Shown: positions 7,383 through 15,817 of the stretch, one piece after another | Numbering within the stretch: position 1 is the stretch's first letter | How the letters are laid out: the number at the start of each line of letters is the position of its first letter | DNA from: Flavobacterium sp. | GTDB taxonomy: Bacteria; Bacteroidota; Bacteroidia; Flavobacteriales; Flavobacteriaceae | Reading direction: 5' to 3' | DNA length: 33,633 nucleotides | Assembly: GCA_030153045.1 (NCBI GenBank) | Contig: JASLID010000064.1 | Location: 1 to 33,633 of the forward strand | Notes under the pieces: model-generated | What the model saw: the letters and a program-made list of their open reading frames with translations, nothing else | What the model was told of the DNA's origin: nothing | The model's database searches: none | Program-made: the position numbers and the translations under genes

Positions 7383-8543
7383 TACTTTCTTTTCAGCAAA
7401 ATTGACATTTCCATAAACTTTAGTGACATATCCTCCATTTATAAAACGCAGAGGATCAATTTGGCTTTGTAACACAACACCACTAAGGCTGCTTTCAAGA
7501 AGTAACTGTGCTGACTGAACTAACGGTGATGCGGTTGTTGTCTGAATAGCTCTCAACGTATGATTTCCTACTTTTTGTGGAAAGATACGCTTTGCTATTT
7601 CACGTCTGCGTAAAACACCTGTGGCATCTTTACCTTCCACAGCAGCATACAAAACAATCTGGTCGTCTTCTACATGCGGAATAACCGCTTCCATACTTTC
7701 CTGTAACCCTTTAATGGGGTTAGTAGTTTTTTTCAAACCTGCGAGTTGGGCTTCCACCCAAGCATAATGCCCCGGATGACGTAAGGTTTTGTAGTCTAGC
7801 GAACGCACCTTTTTCGACAAGGCATCGGGTAAATCGGCTGCTCCTCCTGAGGTAAGATCTTCTTCATAGGTAATTCCATTAATAATAATCGTAGCTCTTT
7901 CCGATAAAGAAGGGACTGTTTTTTTCTTAAAATCACGGAGTACAATAGCGTCTTTCAAATATTCGGTAGCAACACCTACAGGACTCCAAGTAAAACCATA
8001 GTAATGAGGAGCTACTGCATGGTTGGTAAGTGCACCTACTTTAAATTCCAATTTATCTACTTTATCGACTCCATAGTCCTTGCAGAATTGTTGGAATAAC
8101 CCATGAGCAAGTAAGTCAATGTAACCTGGTGCCAGACCCGTTTGAAGTACAAAGCCTGTTTTGGCACCTTTAGCTAATTTTATAATAGCATCGGTTTCAG
8201 ATACATATTCGGTGAGATTAGCGTAATGCAAATGAAAGTCTTTAGCAAACTGTGCCATTCTAGGAGCTTGACTGCCCGGTAGACAATCGAGAATGAGGTC
8301 TCCTTCATCAAATATCACTTTCATTTCTTCAGTAATGCCTTCCTCTGGAAGGTGAAAGTCCTGGATGTCGCAGGGTTTTGTAGCGTTATTGGTAATCCAT
8401 TGGGCTAGACTTTTGGCTTTGGATAGAGTTCGATTTCCAATAAAAAGGCTGGGAGAGACGTCGCTCCATTCGATTAATATAAGAGCAGCTGCTTCGGCGA
8501 TGCCACCAGCTCCGGCAATAATGATGTTATGATGTTGTTTCAT
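7371..8543 (-). CDS. Saccharopine dehydrogenase-like NAD(P)-binding enzyme
   Basis: A 390-residue protein with an N-terminal Rossmann domain (GAGGIAEA at residues 10-17) and a C-terminal domain of the saccharopine reductase type. Signatures are LQTGLAPGYIDLLAHGL, VGALTNHAVAPHYYGFTWS, SLDYKTLRHPGHYAW and EGKDATGVLRRR. True saccharopine dehydrogenases act in lysine metabolism, but many bacterial relatives reduce or oxidise other imino compounds, and no lysine-pathway gene lies nearby. Its only obvious partner is the convergent methyltransferase, whose last codons overlap its own. Confidence 0.88.
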   Translation of the reverse strand: MKQHHNIIIAGAGGIAEAAALILIEWSDVSPSLFIGNRTLSKAKSLAQWITNNATKPCDIQDFHLPEEGITEEMKVIFDEGDLILDCLPGSQAPRMAQFAKDFHLHYANLTEYVSETDAIIKLAKGAKTGFVLQTGLAPGYIDLLAHGLFQQFCKDYGVDKVDKLEFKVGALTNHAVAPHYYGFTWSPVGVATEYLKDAIVLRDFKKKTVPSLSERATIIINGITYEEDLTSGGAADLPDALSKKVRSLDYKTLRHPGHYAWVEAQLAGLKKTTNPIKGLQESMEAVIPHVEDDQIVLYAAVEGKDATGVLRRREIAKRIFPQKVGNHTLRAIQTTTASPLVQSAQLLLESSLSGVVLQSQIDPLRFINGGYVTKVYGNVNFAEKKVLSF

Positions 8544-8636
8544 TTTTATTGTTTTTAATTGCTCCTTTTTTTGTTTTGATTCAAAAAAGAAACAACAAAT
8601 GTCAAGTTTACATCTCCCAATCCTAATTTAATCCTT

Positions 8637-9053
8637 CTATAATGGCGTTCTTTTAATTTTAGTTTGTCTTTTCTCTTTATAAGGATGCTCTTTCAACTCT
8701 ACAATCAAAAATTTCACAGTAGTAGTTCCTACATTCTCTGTCACATGAGGGCGTTCCGGATCACTGGCACCATTTACGCCAGGTCGTAAATCAAAAGTTT
8801 CGTCTTTACCATCTTGATAGTGAACTATAAGTTTTCCTTCGCTTAGCGCGTAAAAGAAATGAGCAGGGTGGGTGTGCATGTCGGTTTTTTCACCAGGAAG
8901 TAAGGTAACTTCTGTAGCACGCAAGTGCTTGGCATCTGCCAGGATAGTATTCATTTTGTTTCCCATGCTTTTGGCTTCCTGAGCCATCGCTTGTAACGAA
9001 GCCAACATGAGTATGAATAATCCTCCAACTACGATTAATACATTCTTTTTCAT
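8637..9053 (-). CDS. Exported cupin-domain protein
   Basis: From the ATG at 9053 the protein has 138 residues and opens with a good signal peptide (MKKN..., hydrophobic stretch, AMAQ cleavage site). The frame is open to an earlier ATG at 9080, but that would bury the signal. The mature part is a single cupin: LLPGEKTDMHTHPAHFFYALSEG supplies two metal-ligand histidines and the typical glycine, and PERPHVTENVG gives the second motif histidine. The glutamate usual in motif 1 is not obvious. It is probably a small periplasmic cupin of unknown substrate. A good promoter lies at 9106-9136. Confidence 0.82.
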   Translation of the reverse strand: MKKNVLIVVGGLFILMLASLQAMAQEAKSMGNKMNTILADAKHLRATEVTLLPGEKTDMHTHPAHFFYALSEGKLIVHYQDGKDETFDLRPGVNGASDPERPHVTENVGTTTVKFLIVELKEHPYKEKRQTKIKRTPL

Positions 9054-9105
9054 GATTACTTTTTTTAACTCGGTTAACAATTAAAAAGGACATAAAAACA
9101 AAGTA

Positions 9106-9136
9106 CAAAGGTACTCATTTTGCTTCAAAAGCACAA
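9106..9136 (-). promoter_or_regulatory. Promoter of the exported cupin gene
   Basis: On the minus strand a TTG (9134-9136) is followed after 20 bp by TACCTTTG (9106-9113), a good fit to TTTG-N17-23-TAnnTTTG. Transcription would begin near 9099, upstream of the 9053 start. Confidence 0.5.
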
Positions 9137-9201
9137 CGTTAATGTATTTGTAATAAATTGATTGTAAACGTATTGGCGTTGTAAATAGCAAATGTGAAAG
9201 A

Positions 9202-9765
9202 CTAAAATAACCTTCCTTGAACAGGAGTTAGGGCAGTATTCCCATTGAACGGAAAGGTATCCAATACTTCAAATTGTTTTCTCTCTGGATTGAACTTTCT
9301 TATCACCACACTATCGCATAAAAAGTGAATATCTATAGGAGGAAAAAAAGTATGAGCTACTGCCAATTTCTCAGGAGTGAGTCTTCTAGCTATAGAAATA
9401 TGCGGTTCGTTGTTTTTGAATTTTGGAGTAACTCGTAGCGAATCGTTGAGATATTTCATAATGGTTTTCAACGCAGATTTGGATGTTTCTTCGGGTGCTA
9501 TGAAGAATGCACCATTGTTAGGGAAGCTGCCGTAGGCATTAAAGCCGACTTCTACAGGTTGTAGAGTATCACAGAGTTCTATCAATTGCTTTTTAATATT
9601 TGTTAATTGGGTATCATTAGCTTCAAATTCATTAATGGTAATATGCGCGACAGAGTTCTTACTGTTAAACCATCCTATGGAAGCAGACAACTCTTCTTTC
9701 ATTGATTTCACCAAAGCAATAATGTCTTCTGATGGGTGTATGGCGATAGAGTAGAGCGCTTCCAT
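9202..9765 (-). CDS. 2H phosphoesterase / 2'-5' RNA ligase-like protein
   Basis: A 187-residue protein with the two HxTx-type motifs that define the 2H phosphoesterase superfamily: HITI at residues 41-44 and HISI at 122-125, about 80 residues apart as expected. Family members cleave or form 2'-5' phosphodiester bonds, or hydrolyse cyclic phosphates of RNA ends or nucleotides, in the cytoplasm. The exact reaction cannot be read from the sequence. It starts at 9765 with MEALYSIAIHP and lies 51 bp downstream of the CocE-like gene on the same strand, so co-transcription is possible. Confidence 0.87.
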   Translation of the reverse strand: MEALYSIAIHPSEDIIALVKSMKEELSASIGWFNSKNSVAHITINEFEANDTQLTNIKKQLIELCDTLQPVEVGFNAYGSFPNNGAFFIAPEETSKSALKTIMKYLNDSLRVTPKFKNNEPHISIARRLTPEKLAVAHTFFPPIDIHFLCDSVVIRKFNPERKQFEVLDTFPFNGNTALTPVQGRLF

Positions 9766-9816
9766 AGTTATATGTTTATTTTATTTTTAAAGATAAAAGA
9801 TATCACTACAATAAAA

Positions 9817-12075
9817 CTATTTCAAAATAGGAATGCTAATGCTACTGTCAGAATACCATTTGATTTCCAAAGGCACAGCAGCATCTTCCATCGTTTCATC
9901 GCAAACATTCTTACCGGTACCGTAATTTACTTCCCAATTTGGGTTTTTATTTACACCCATGACAATCACAATGCGACTCCCTTTTTGTAATTGCTTTGAT
10001 GTGATAAAAGTATTACTCATCGTAATGGTTTGTATCTTATTCGGATGTAACAGCTCTCTTTTGCTTCGGTCATTAGCATAACTGGCTCTTTGCAGGTTGT
10101 TGCTTAGGGCAAAATAATGACCATCCGGTGTTTTTTCATATAATTGAACAGCCACATCGATGTCTTTTTTGTTGGAACTCATTTTTAATGAAGCCACAAG
10201 CGAACCACTAATGGCAAAAGGAGCATCAATAGGATCGCTTTCAAAAACCAGCATTTGTTTTTCTGTTTTTAATGCCGGATTGTCAACCAGAGGGAAGAAA
10301 CACACATCGTTTTCACCCAATATATTCACTTCACTACGGTCTTTGAAGTCCACAGTTTGAGAGATAGCGGTTGTTTTCTTAGGTGCAGTTTTTAGTAAAA
10401 CGTTTTGGTTGTTTTGGTTGGCCAAATAAAAAGTAAGCGTTTGATTGTGCATCTGGTCTAAAGAAGGAACATGCTTCCATTCATTTTTACCCATAACCTG
10501 AAAGTTGACTTTGTCTTTCAGTATTTCAGGGCGTTTTCCGTCCTTTAAGATGTAATCGAACCATTCGAAAACAAGGGAATTGATATTGATTTCTGCTTTT
10601 TCATCAATAGTATAACCACCCAATTTTTTCTTAGGATATCCCTGTGCTCCGCCGTGATCATAAGGACCTATGAGTAGGTAGTAATTGTTCGATTTATTCC
10701 ATTTTTGGTACTGCTTGTAGTAATACATCGCACCTAGTTGGTCGTCGTCATAATATCCTGTGGTGCTTAGTATCGGAATATTAATATTGGCGAACGCTTC
10801 TTTCTGAGGCGTCATAGCTTGCCAGTAACTGTCGTATGAAGGATGATCGAGCCATCTTTGAAACAAATTGGAAGGAGTACCTTCTATACGATCTAACGAA
10901 CGAAAACTACTACCGGTTTTGAAATATTCTGCAAAAATAGCATCCCATTTCTTATTGTTACCAAAATCTTCTCTATCAATTAATTTGTTGTTGGATACAA
11001 ATCGAATCCAAGGCAACATATAGCTCATGAAGATATTGTTCTGCATTGGGAAATCGATACCGGCACCTACAGAAACTTGAGGCACAATAGTCTTTAAGGC
11101 GGGATGCACTTTTTTGACGGCACTCCATTGGCTGAAGCCTAAATAACTGCCGCCATACATACCCACTTTGCCATTGCACCACGGTTGCTTACTCACCCAG
11201 TCTATAATATGGTAGGCATCGTCACCATCATGTTCGTAAGGTTCGATAGTATCTTGACTCAGCCTTTTACCTCTAGTGTTGGCAATAAAACCGGCATATC
11301 CTTTACTGACCATCTCTTTGCAAAGACTCAATTCTATACTGGCGTAAATATTATACATCATCACGACTGGCTGAGGCTCAGTTATATTTTTGCTGCGAAC
11401 CAAAGTTCCCGCGATAGTGCTTCCGTTAGGGAGTGTAATTATGATGTTTTCGTCAATGATGTATTTGTCTGCTTCAATAACAGAGAGTATTTTTTTACCG
11501 AAAGACAATGTCTGGGAATAGGTGAGGTAGCTGCAATAGCTTCTACATAGAGCTACAGCATCTTTTACATTGATACTGTCACTGACTTGAGCCGCTTTGA
11601 TTTTGTTTTCGAAAGCAGATTTTATATCCTTTAAGGAGACGCTGTAAAAACCTTCCGCCTTGGGTTGGCCGTCTTTATCTAATTGATTGTAAAACTGATA
11701 GAAGGAATTGGTAAAAACAGATTCTAATTCAGTTGGATTTTTGGGTTGTTTCACTGCGGTGTTAGCGTATATTTTATAGGCAAATCCTACCGCTTTATTT
11801 TTAATGCTGTCGCCAAGTACTTCCTGTCCAAAGGTGTTTAAAGTAGCATACATGACGGAATATTTTTTCGCTACCAGCTGTAGCCGGAATAAATTATCGA
11901 GGTAGGCTCCTTTGTTCAATTCAGTATAGGCCACTATGGCTTTTTCTGCTAATACAGGCATATTTTTAGCAATAGTGAGGCTGTCAGCATAATTGCTTTT
12001 GGGAAAATAGATATTTTGGGCAATACCGGACTGTAATACCAAGGACAACATCAATAGTAGGAAGATTCTTTTCAT
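9817..12075 (-). CDS. Exported CocE/NonD-family hydrolase (X-Pro dipeptidyl-peptidase type)
   Basis: From the ATG at 12075 the protein has 752 residues and begins with a signal peptide ending SGIAQ. An earlier in-frame ATG at 12105 falls at the promoter box and is unlikely. About 200 N-terminal residues have no recognised domain. The alpha/beta-hydrolase follows: the nucleophile is S310 in GMYGGSYLG, the acid lies within YYDDDQLG (about 443-445), and the histidine is H474 in PYDHGG. A C-terminal jelly-roll domain typical of the CocE/S15 family follows from about residue 540 (LVASLKMSSNKKDIDVAVQLYEK, with a gap in strict matching). Likely a periplasmic or outer-membrane peptidase or esterase. 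Confidence 0.88.
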   Translation of the reverse strand: MKRIFLLLMLSLVLQSGIAQNIYFPKSNYADSLTIAKNMPVLAEKAIVAYTELNKGAYLDNLFRLQLVAKKYSVMYATLNTFGQEVLGDSIKNKAVGFAYKIYANTAVKQPKNPTELESVFTNSFYQFYNQLDKDGQPKAEGFYSVSLKDIKSAFENKIKAAQVSDSINVKDAVALCRSYCSYLTYSQTLSFGKKILSVIEADKYIIDENIIITLPNGSTIAGTLVRSKNITEPQPVVMMYNIYASIELSLCKEMVSKGYAGFIANTRGKRLSQDTIEPYEHDGDDAYHIIDWVSKQPWCNGKVGMYGGSYLGFSQWSAVKKVHPALKTIVPQVSVGAGIDFPMQNNIFMSYMLPWIRFVSNNKLIDREDFGNNKKWDAIFAEYFKTGSSFRSLDRIEGTPSNLFQRWLDHPSYDSYWQAMTPQKEAFANINIPILSTTGYYDDDQLGAMYYYKQYQKWNKSNNYYLLIGPYDHGGAQGYPKKKLGGYTIDEKAEININSLVFEWFDYILKDGKRPEILKDKVNFQVMGKNEWKHVPSLDQMHNQTLTFYLANQNNQNVLLKTAPKKTTAISQTVDFKDRSEVNILGENDVCFFPLVDNPALKTEKQMLVFESDPIDAPFAISGSLVASLKMSSNKKDIDVAVQLYEKTPDGHYFALSNNLQRASYANDRSKRELLHPNKIQTITMSNTFITSKQLQKGSRIVIVMGVNKNPNWEVNYGTGKNVCDETMEDAAVPLEIKWYSDSSISIPILK

Positions 12076-12102
12076 TTGTAAGAGTATTGGCAATTTTGCT
12101 TC

Positions 12103-12110
12103 CAAAAATA
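12103..12110 (-). promoter_or_regulatory. -7 box for the CocE-like gene
   Basis: The minus strand reads TATTTTTG, which fits TAnnTTTG, 27 bp upstream of the ATG at 12075. This favours the shorter reading frame with its signal peptide. No matching upstream TTTG was found. Confidence 0.35.
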
Positions 12111-12203
12111 GTAATAAAGTTCTTACATTGTAATGAAATCCTAAATGGAATTTGTATTACCATTCTGAATGCCTTTTTTTAGGCAGCCGTTACTTCAGTT
12201 GAT

Positions 12204-12761
12204 TCAATAATACAACCGAAATCCCATCGTTTTGCAGAGCGCGTATTGCTTTTCATACAGCACTTCTACTAATTCTACGGCATCATCATATTCTTCAGAC
12301 AGTGCAAAATAGAGATTGTCGAGTACTGCGCTTACAACAGGTACCTTGTTCCCATAGCCCGAAATCGCTTTGGCTCCAGTAACATCAATAAAATACTGAA
12401 AGGTAGTAGGTTCCAGATTCAACAGCATCGTATTGGCAAAATGGACAATCTTACCGGTTAGCTTCCCTTCAAAAAACTCTGCAATCTCTTCCAAGCTGTA
12501 GTAATAGCTGTCTATCTTGAGTTCACTGCCATTTCCTTCAAATACCAGATAAATGATAGTATAATCCTTAAAATGGCGGTCTTCATATAGTAAAGTACTG
12601 ATACCAGCTTCAAAACCTTCAATACTATCGCAAATGGCATACACATTGGTTACACCATAATGTAACGCCAGACTCTCTAATGCCGGTAATATCAAGCTTT
12701 GGTGAGGTGCTTCGACATCAGGTACATGTTCAAGGCAGTATATATGATGTTTGGTGGTCAT
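12204..12761 (-). CDS. Uncharacterised protein resembling DUF6642 (possible caspase-like fold)
   Basis: A 185-residue protein that I tentatively match to DUF6642 from memory. The pattern IIYLVFEGNGSE, then SLEEIAEFF, IVHFANTMLL, and TGAKAISGYGNKVPVVSA recalls the core of caspase/CHAT-type folds, where a histidine follows a hydrophobic strand (HG) and a cysteine follows the next strand (HFxxC). In this protein the HG position reads G-N and the cysteine position is replaced in HFANTM, so a protease activity is unlikely. No signal peptide or membrane segment is present, so it is cytoplasmic. Neighbours do not suggest a role. The protein is real; the fold idea is an inference. Confidence 0.72.
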   Translation of the reverse strand: MTTKHHIYCLEHVPDVEAPHQSLILPALESLALHYGVTNVYAICDSIEGFEAGISTLLYEDRHFKDYTIIYLVFEGNGSELKIDSYYYSLEEIAEFFEGKLTGKIVHFANTMLLNLEPTTFQYFIDVTGAKAISGYGNKVPVVSAVLDNLYFALSEEYDDAVELVEVLYEKQYALCKTMGFRLYY

Positions 12762-12780
12762 TTTGATAGATGTAAGGATA

Positions 12781-12788
12781 CAAAAGTA
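12781..12788 (-). promoter_or_regulatory. -7 box for the 12204-12761 gene
   Basis: The minus strand reads TACTTTTG, which fits TAnnTTTG, 19 bp upstream of the ATG at 12761. No clear upstream TTTG box was found. Confidence 0.35.
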
Positions 12789-12923
12789 TGTTTTTTTTGG
12801 ATTTTGAATGAGTTTCTTAGACTTTAACTAAAACATCTAAGGCTGTTTTGCAGAAGAATGCAATGAGTTAATACCACATCATTACACCAAATGTCCTAAA
12901 AATTAGCTTGTTTTTTCAATCTA

Positions 12924-12955
12924 TTTGATTTAAAAGCGATAAAGTTGTAAATTTA
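12924..12955 (+). promoter_or_regulatory. Promoter of osmC
   Basis: TTTG (12924-12927) is followed after 20 bp by TAAATTTA (12948-12955), one mismatch from TAnnTTTG. It gives a leader of about 50 nt before the ATG at 13011. Confidence 0.35.
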
Positions 12956-13010
12956 TAAATCAAACAAACACCTAAAAATATTAAAATTTTAACTAATAAA
13001 TATATTAATT

Positions 13011-13427
13011 ATGAAATTCAACAGAAGAGCAAGTGCCCATTGGCAAGGTAGCGGAATGGAAGGTAAAGGAACACTTACCACGCAAAGTACCGCTTTAAAC
13101 AACGTACAATATTCATTCAAGTCAAGATTTGAAGAAGGTGTGGGTACTAACCCTGAAGAACTCATTGCAGCCGCACACTCTGGTTGTTTTGCCATGAAAT
13201 TAAGCTTTTTGCTTGGTGATGCAGGTTTTACACCCGATGATTTAAACGTAAATGCAAAAGTTACTTTTGAAGACGGTGTGATTACAGAAAGCCACTTAGA
13301 TTTAAAAGCGAAAGTGCCTGGTATAACTGATGAAGTGTTTCAGAAAATTGCTGCGGAAGCAAAAGAAACCTGTCCTATTTCAAAATCACTGAAAGCCACG
13401 GTTAGTTTGATGGCGGCATTGGTATAA
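13011..13427 (+). CDS. osmC: OsmC-type organic hydroperoxide reductase
   Basis: A 138-residue protein of the OsmC subfamily proper. The opening MKFNRRASAHWQGSG, the GTNPEELIAAAHSGCFAM block with the peroxidatic cysteine C59, and C121 in ETCPISKSL all match. It reduces organic and inorganic peroxides through this cysteine pair in the cytoplasm. It differs clearly from the OsmC relative at 3930, so the window carries two paralogues. The preceding 249 bp (12762-13010) contain a candidate promoter and no gene. Confidence 0.92.
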   Translation: MKFNRRASAHWQGSGMEGKGTLTTQSTALNNVQYSFKSRFEEGVGTNPEELIAAAHSGCFAMKLSFLLGDAGFTPDDLNVNAKVTFEDGVITESHLDLKAKVPGITDEVFQKIAAEAKETCPISKSLKATVSLMAALV

Positions 13428-13566
13428 GCACAAATAGAATTCGGTTGCTTTCAAAAAATGCTTGATGAATATTTAATTGAAAATGAGTAAATTTATGTTC
13501 AATTAGTAGCGTCCATTAAAAAAGGACAAACCTCAAAAGTAAAACGAGTAGTAATTAATACACTAA

Positions 13567-14019
13567 ATGATGTCAAATAATAGCGTGTCGTTACACAGAG
13601 TTCTTAAATCGTCTCCTGAGAAAATTTATCGTGCATTTACTGAGTCAAATGCACTTGCATCTTGGATACCACCATACGGTTTCCTTTGTACAGTACATGA
13701 AATGACAGTAGGTGTAGGAGGAACTTATAAAATGTCGTTTCATAATTTTTCAACCGGTAATAGTCACTCATTTGGAGGGAAATATATCGAGATTAAGCCT
13801 AACGAATTTTTGAAGTATACAGATAAATTTGATGATCCAAACCTTCCCGGTGAAATGATCACGTCCGTTTGGTTACGTAAAGTTTCTGGAGGTACAGAAT
13901 TAAAAATTTTGCAGGAAGGAATCCCTTCAGTTATCCCTGTAGAAATGTGTTATTTAGGTTGGCAAGAATCACTAGAAAAATTGGCTAAGTTGGTTGAGCC
14001 CGAAATTCCAGATGTATAA
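13567..14019 (+). CDS. SRPBCC (AHSA1/START-like) domain protein
   Basis: A 150-residue single-domain protein. The opening VSLHRVLKSSPEKIYRAFTESNALASWIPP is the standard start of AHSA1-type SRPBCC proteins, and the VGVGGTYKMSFHN and LGWQESLEKLAKLVEP segments agree. Such proteins form a deep hydrophobic pocket for lipids or small molecules, but no ligand can be named. Two consecutive ATG codons are available at 13567 and 13570; either could be used. It is separated from osmC by 139 bp with no visible feature. Confidence 0.85.
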   Translation: MMSNNSVSLHRVLKSSPEKIYRAFTESNALASWIPPYGFLCTVHEMTVGVGGTYKMSFHNFSTGNSHSFGGKYIEIKPNEFLKYTDKFDDPNLPGEMITSVWLRKVSGGTELKILQEGIPSVIPVEMCYLGWQESLEKLAKLVEPEIPDV

Positions 14020-14127
14020 CATTTGGGCTATCTAGGTCACCACCACTCATGCGTTGCTCCTTAGTAATGGCGTGATGAACTTTCAGTAAATCCCTACAAT
14101 AATGCAAATTTCATCAATAATTTTCCT

Positions 14128-14135
14128 TAAATTTG
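14128..14135 (+). promoter_or_regulatory. -7 box for the RMD1-like gene
   Basis: TAAATTTG fits TAnnTTTG and ends 16 bp before the ATG at 14152. No clear upstream TTTG box at normal spacing. Confidence 0.4.
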
Positions 14136-14151
14136 TGTAAACCACATTGCT

Positions 14152-14934
14152 ATGGAAATTAGAATAGAAGCTGTTCAAATTGCCGAGTCTTTTAACATGC
14201 GAAAATTCCGGGCTGAATTCCGGGCTGAGGCGTATGCTGCTTCGACTTCAGAAGTGTTTTATGAATTAGCAGAAAGCAATCGGTACCTCTACGTTTTTGA
14301 TTATGGTGTAGTAGTCTTTGGAAATTACGATGCCATAGCTAAAAGCGAGTTTGTTAACTTTGTAAAGAACTATGCCACCAAATTGGTAGATACTGATTTG
14401 TCAGAAGAATATAAAATTCATATTGATGACACCTCTTCTAAGGCAGTAGTTAAAAACGATTTTGTTACCGTACCTCAAATAGATGCCTCAATATTACGTA
14501 TCGTAATGCTCAACACAGGACAATCAGTAGCGTTAGAGTATTATGAAACTTTGACCGATGAACTCATTTCTTCTTCCAAACACTACATTTTGGAATTGGA
14601 AGAGCGGGGGAGACTCAGTATTTCTAAAACCAACCTACTCAAATACATAGGAAAAGTACTTAATGTAAAGAACAGTATTGTTGACAACCTTTACATTTTA
14701 GATGATCCTAATTTGGTTTGGGATAACGAAGAACTCAATTTACTCAATCGCCGTTTAAAACTAAATTTCGATATCAACACCCGATTCAAAGATTTAGACT
14801 ATCGCCTACAAATTGTGGAAGATAACTTGACATTGTTTACCGATGTCTTAAACGTTAGAGAAAGCGCCCGTTTGGAATGGTTTATCATCATCTTATTTTT
14901 ATTGGATATTTTAATTGCGGTGTTCTTCCATTAA
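14152..14934 (+). CDS. RMD1/DUF155-family membrane protein
   Basis: A 260-residue protein. The N-terminal half (YLYVFDYGVVVFGNYD) and the coiled C-terminal region (LEERGRLSISKTNLLKYIGKVLNVKNSIVDNLYILDDP) match the DUF155 family that includes yeast Rmd1 and mitochondrial RMND1. A single membrane helix at residues 243-259 (WFIIILFLLDILIAVFF) anchors the C-terminus, as is usual. Bacterial members have no settled function; RMND1 supports mitochondrial translation. A 12-bp tandem repeat near the start (14204-14227) produces FRAEFRAEA. Confidence 0.87.
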   Translation: MEIRIEAVQIAESFNMRKFRAEFRAEAYAASTSEVFYELAESNRYLYVFDYGVVVFGNYDAIAKSEFVNFVKNYATKLVDTDLSEEYKIHIDDTSSKAVVKNDFVTVPQIDASILRIVMLNTGQSVALEYYETLTDELISSSKHYILELEERGRLSISKTNLLKYIGKVLNVKNSIVDNLYILDDPNLVWDNEELNLLNRRLKLNFDINTRFKDLDYRLQIVEDNLTLFTDVLNVRESARLEWFIIILFLLDILIAVFFH

Positions 14935-15010
14935 TAGTCATAGTATTCTGATTCTACATTGTATAAGTTATTGAATTTAAGTAAATTATAATTTGAAGTA
15001 TAAGGTAGTA

Positions 15011-15040
15011 TTGAACTTAAAAAGGACTATGTCAACTTTG
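15011..15040 (+). promoter_or_regulatory. Possible promoter of the T6SS/effector module
   Basis: TTG (15011-15013) is followed after 19 bp by CAACTTTG (15033-15040), one mismatch from TAnnTTTG. Transcription would start near 15046, inside the left arm of the inverted repeat at 15039-15080. Confidence 0.35.
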
Positions 15041-15080
15041 TAAGAAAAATAGTCAATTACAATGAAGTATTTTTCTTACA
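15039..15080. repeat. 13-bp perfect inverted repeat ahead of the T6SS module
   Basis: Arms TGTAAGAAAAATA (15039-15051) and TATTTTTCTTACA (15068-15080) are perfectly complementary around a 16-nt spacer. The repeat ends 19 bp before the first gene of the module. There is no T tract, so it is not a standard terminator; it could be an operator or a leader hairpin. Confidence 0.65.
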
Positions 15081-15099
15081 TTAGTACCAAAAAAAGTAA

Positions 15100-15816
15100 A
15101 TGCCATTACCACAATTAGGTCTGTCATTATCCATAACAGACAACGAAGGATCTCCATTATATGCTGGAGTAGGACAAAGAGAACACATGGGGGAGTTTGA
15201 TTCTGCTTTTACAAAACACACCATTACTATTGTTATTACTGATGAGGAAGTGGGTTCGGTGACCATCAATCTCAAAAAGAAAGGATCAGTTTCACAAGTG
15301 CAACTCGCTACTTATAAAATGAGTATTACCGACGATAAAACAAACGAAACCAATTACTACGAAGTAACAAGAGATACGCTTTTACTAAAAGAATTAAAGA
15401 CCAAAAAAATAGGTGGTTTTTCCTTTTTAGGTGTAGAATGGTTTAAGAAGTTAACCACAACACTTCCGTCGATTTCTTACGAACCGCTAAAAACGGCTAT
15501 AGAGTATTTTGAGGTCTCCAGATACAGAACATTGAAGGAAAACTTCCTGTCTTATACTTTGAAAAAGGACAGTAAAACTGCTACTCTTATTGCTGGTGAA
15601 ATGCCTGAAAATCTATTTGACACTGCCAAAACAGACCACTTTTTTTGCGTCATCGACAATAGCAACGGACAACGATTTATTGGAGATATACGTTATCGCG
15701 AAAAGTTTCTAAAAATGACGCCAAAAGTAGAAATTCAGTTAATGAAACGTGATAAGACGGTAAAAGAATTTGAATTGGATAAAAATGGAAAAGTCAACAA
15801 AGTAATTTATTTATAA
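15100..15816 (+). CDS. Unrecognised protein, first gene of the TssE-TssF-effector operon
   Basis: A 238-residue protein that I do not recognise. It has no signal peptide or membrane helix. The sequence alternates short strands and turns (HTITIVITDEEVGSVTINLKKKG), consistent with a beta-rich N-terminal domain, followed by a helical middle and a basic C-terminal part (VEIQLMKRDKTVKEFELDKNG). The stop codon is separated from the tssE start by one nucleotide, so it is almost certainly translated with tssE and tssF. By position it could be an accessory baseplate part, a spike/adaptor protein or an effector chaperone; the sequence alone does not decide. The start at 15100 lies after an inverted repeat and a possible promoter. 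Confidence 0.75.
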   Translation: MPLPQLGLSLSITDNEGSPLYAGVGQREHMGEFDSAFTKHTITIVITDEEVGSVTINLKKKGSVSQVQLATYKMSITDDKTNETNYYEVTRDTLLLKELKTKKIGGFSFLGVEWFKKLTTTLPSISYEPLKTAIEYFEVSRYRTLKENFLSYTLKKDSKTATLIAGEMPENLFDTAKTDHFFCVIDNSNGQRFIGDIRYREKFLKMTPKVEIQLMKRDKTVKEFELDKNGKVNKVIYL

Positions 15817-15817
15817 C

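Noticed and set aside
8637..9080. Longer start at 9080 for the cupin gene
   Set aside because: It would place nine extra residues ahead of an excellent signal peptide; the start at 9053 is preferred.
11185..11550. 121-codon plus-strand open frame inside the CocE-like gene
   Set aside because: It lies wholly opposite a strongly conserved gene and has no recognisable domain or promoter.
12170..12185. TGCCT...AGGCA hairpin with a T run downstream of osmC's neighbour
   Set aside because: The stem is only 5 bp and the T run forms the loop instead of following the hairpin.
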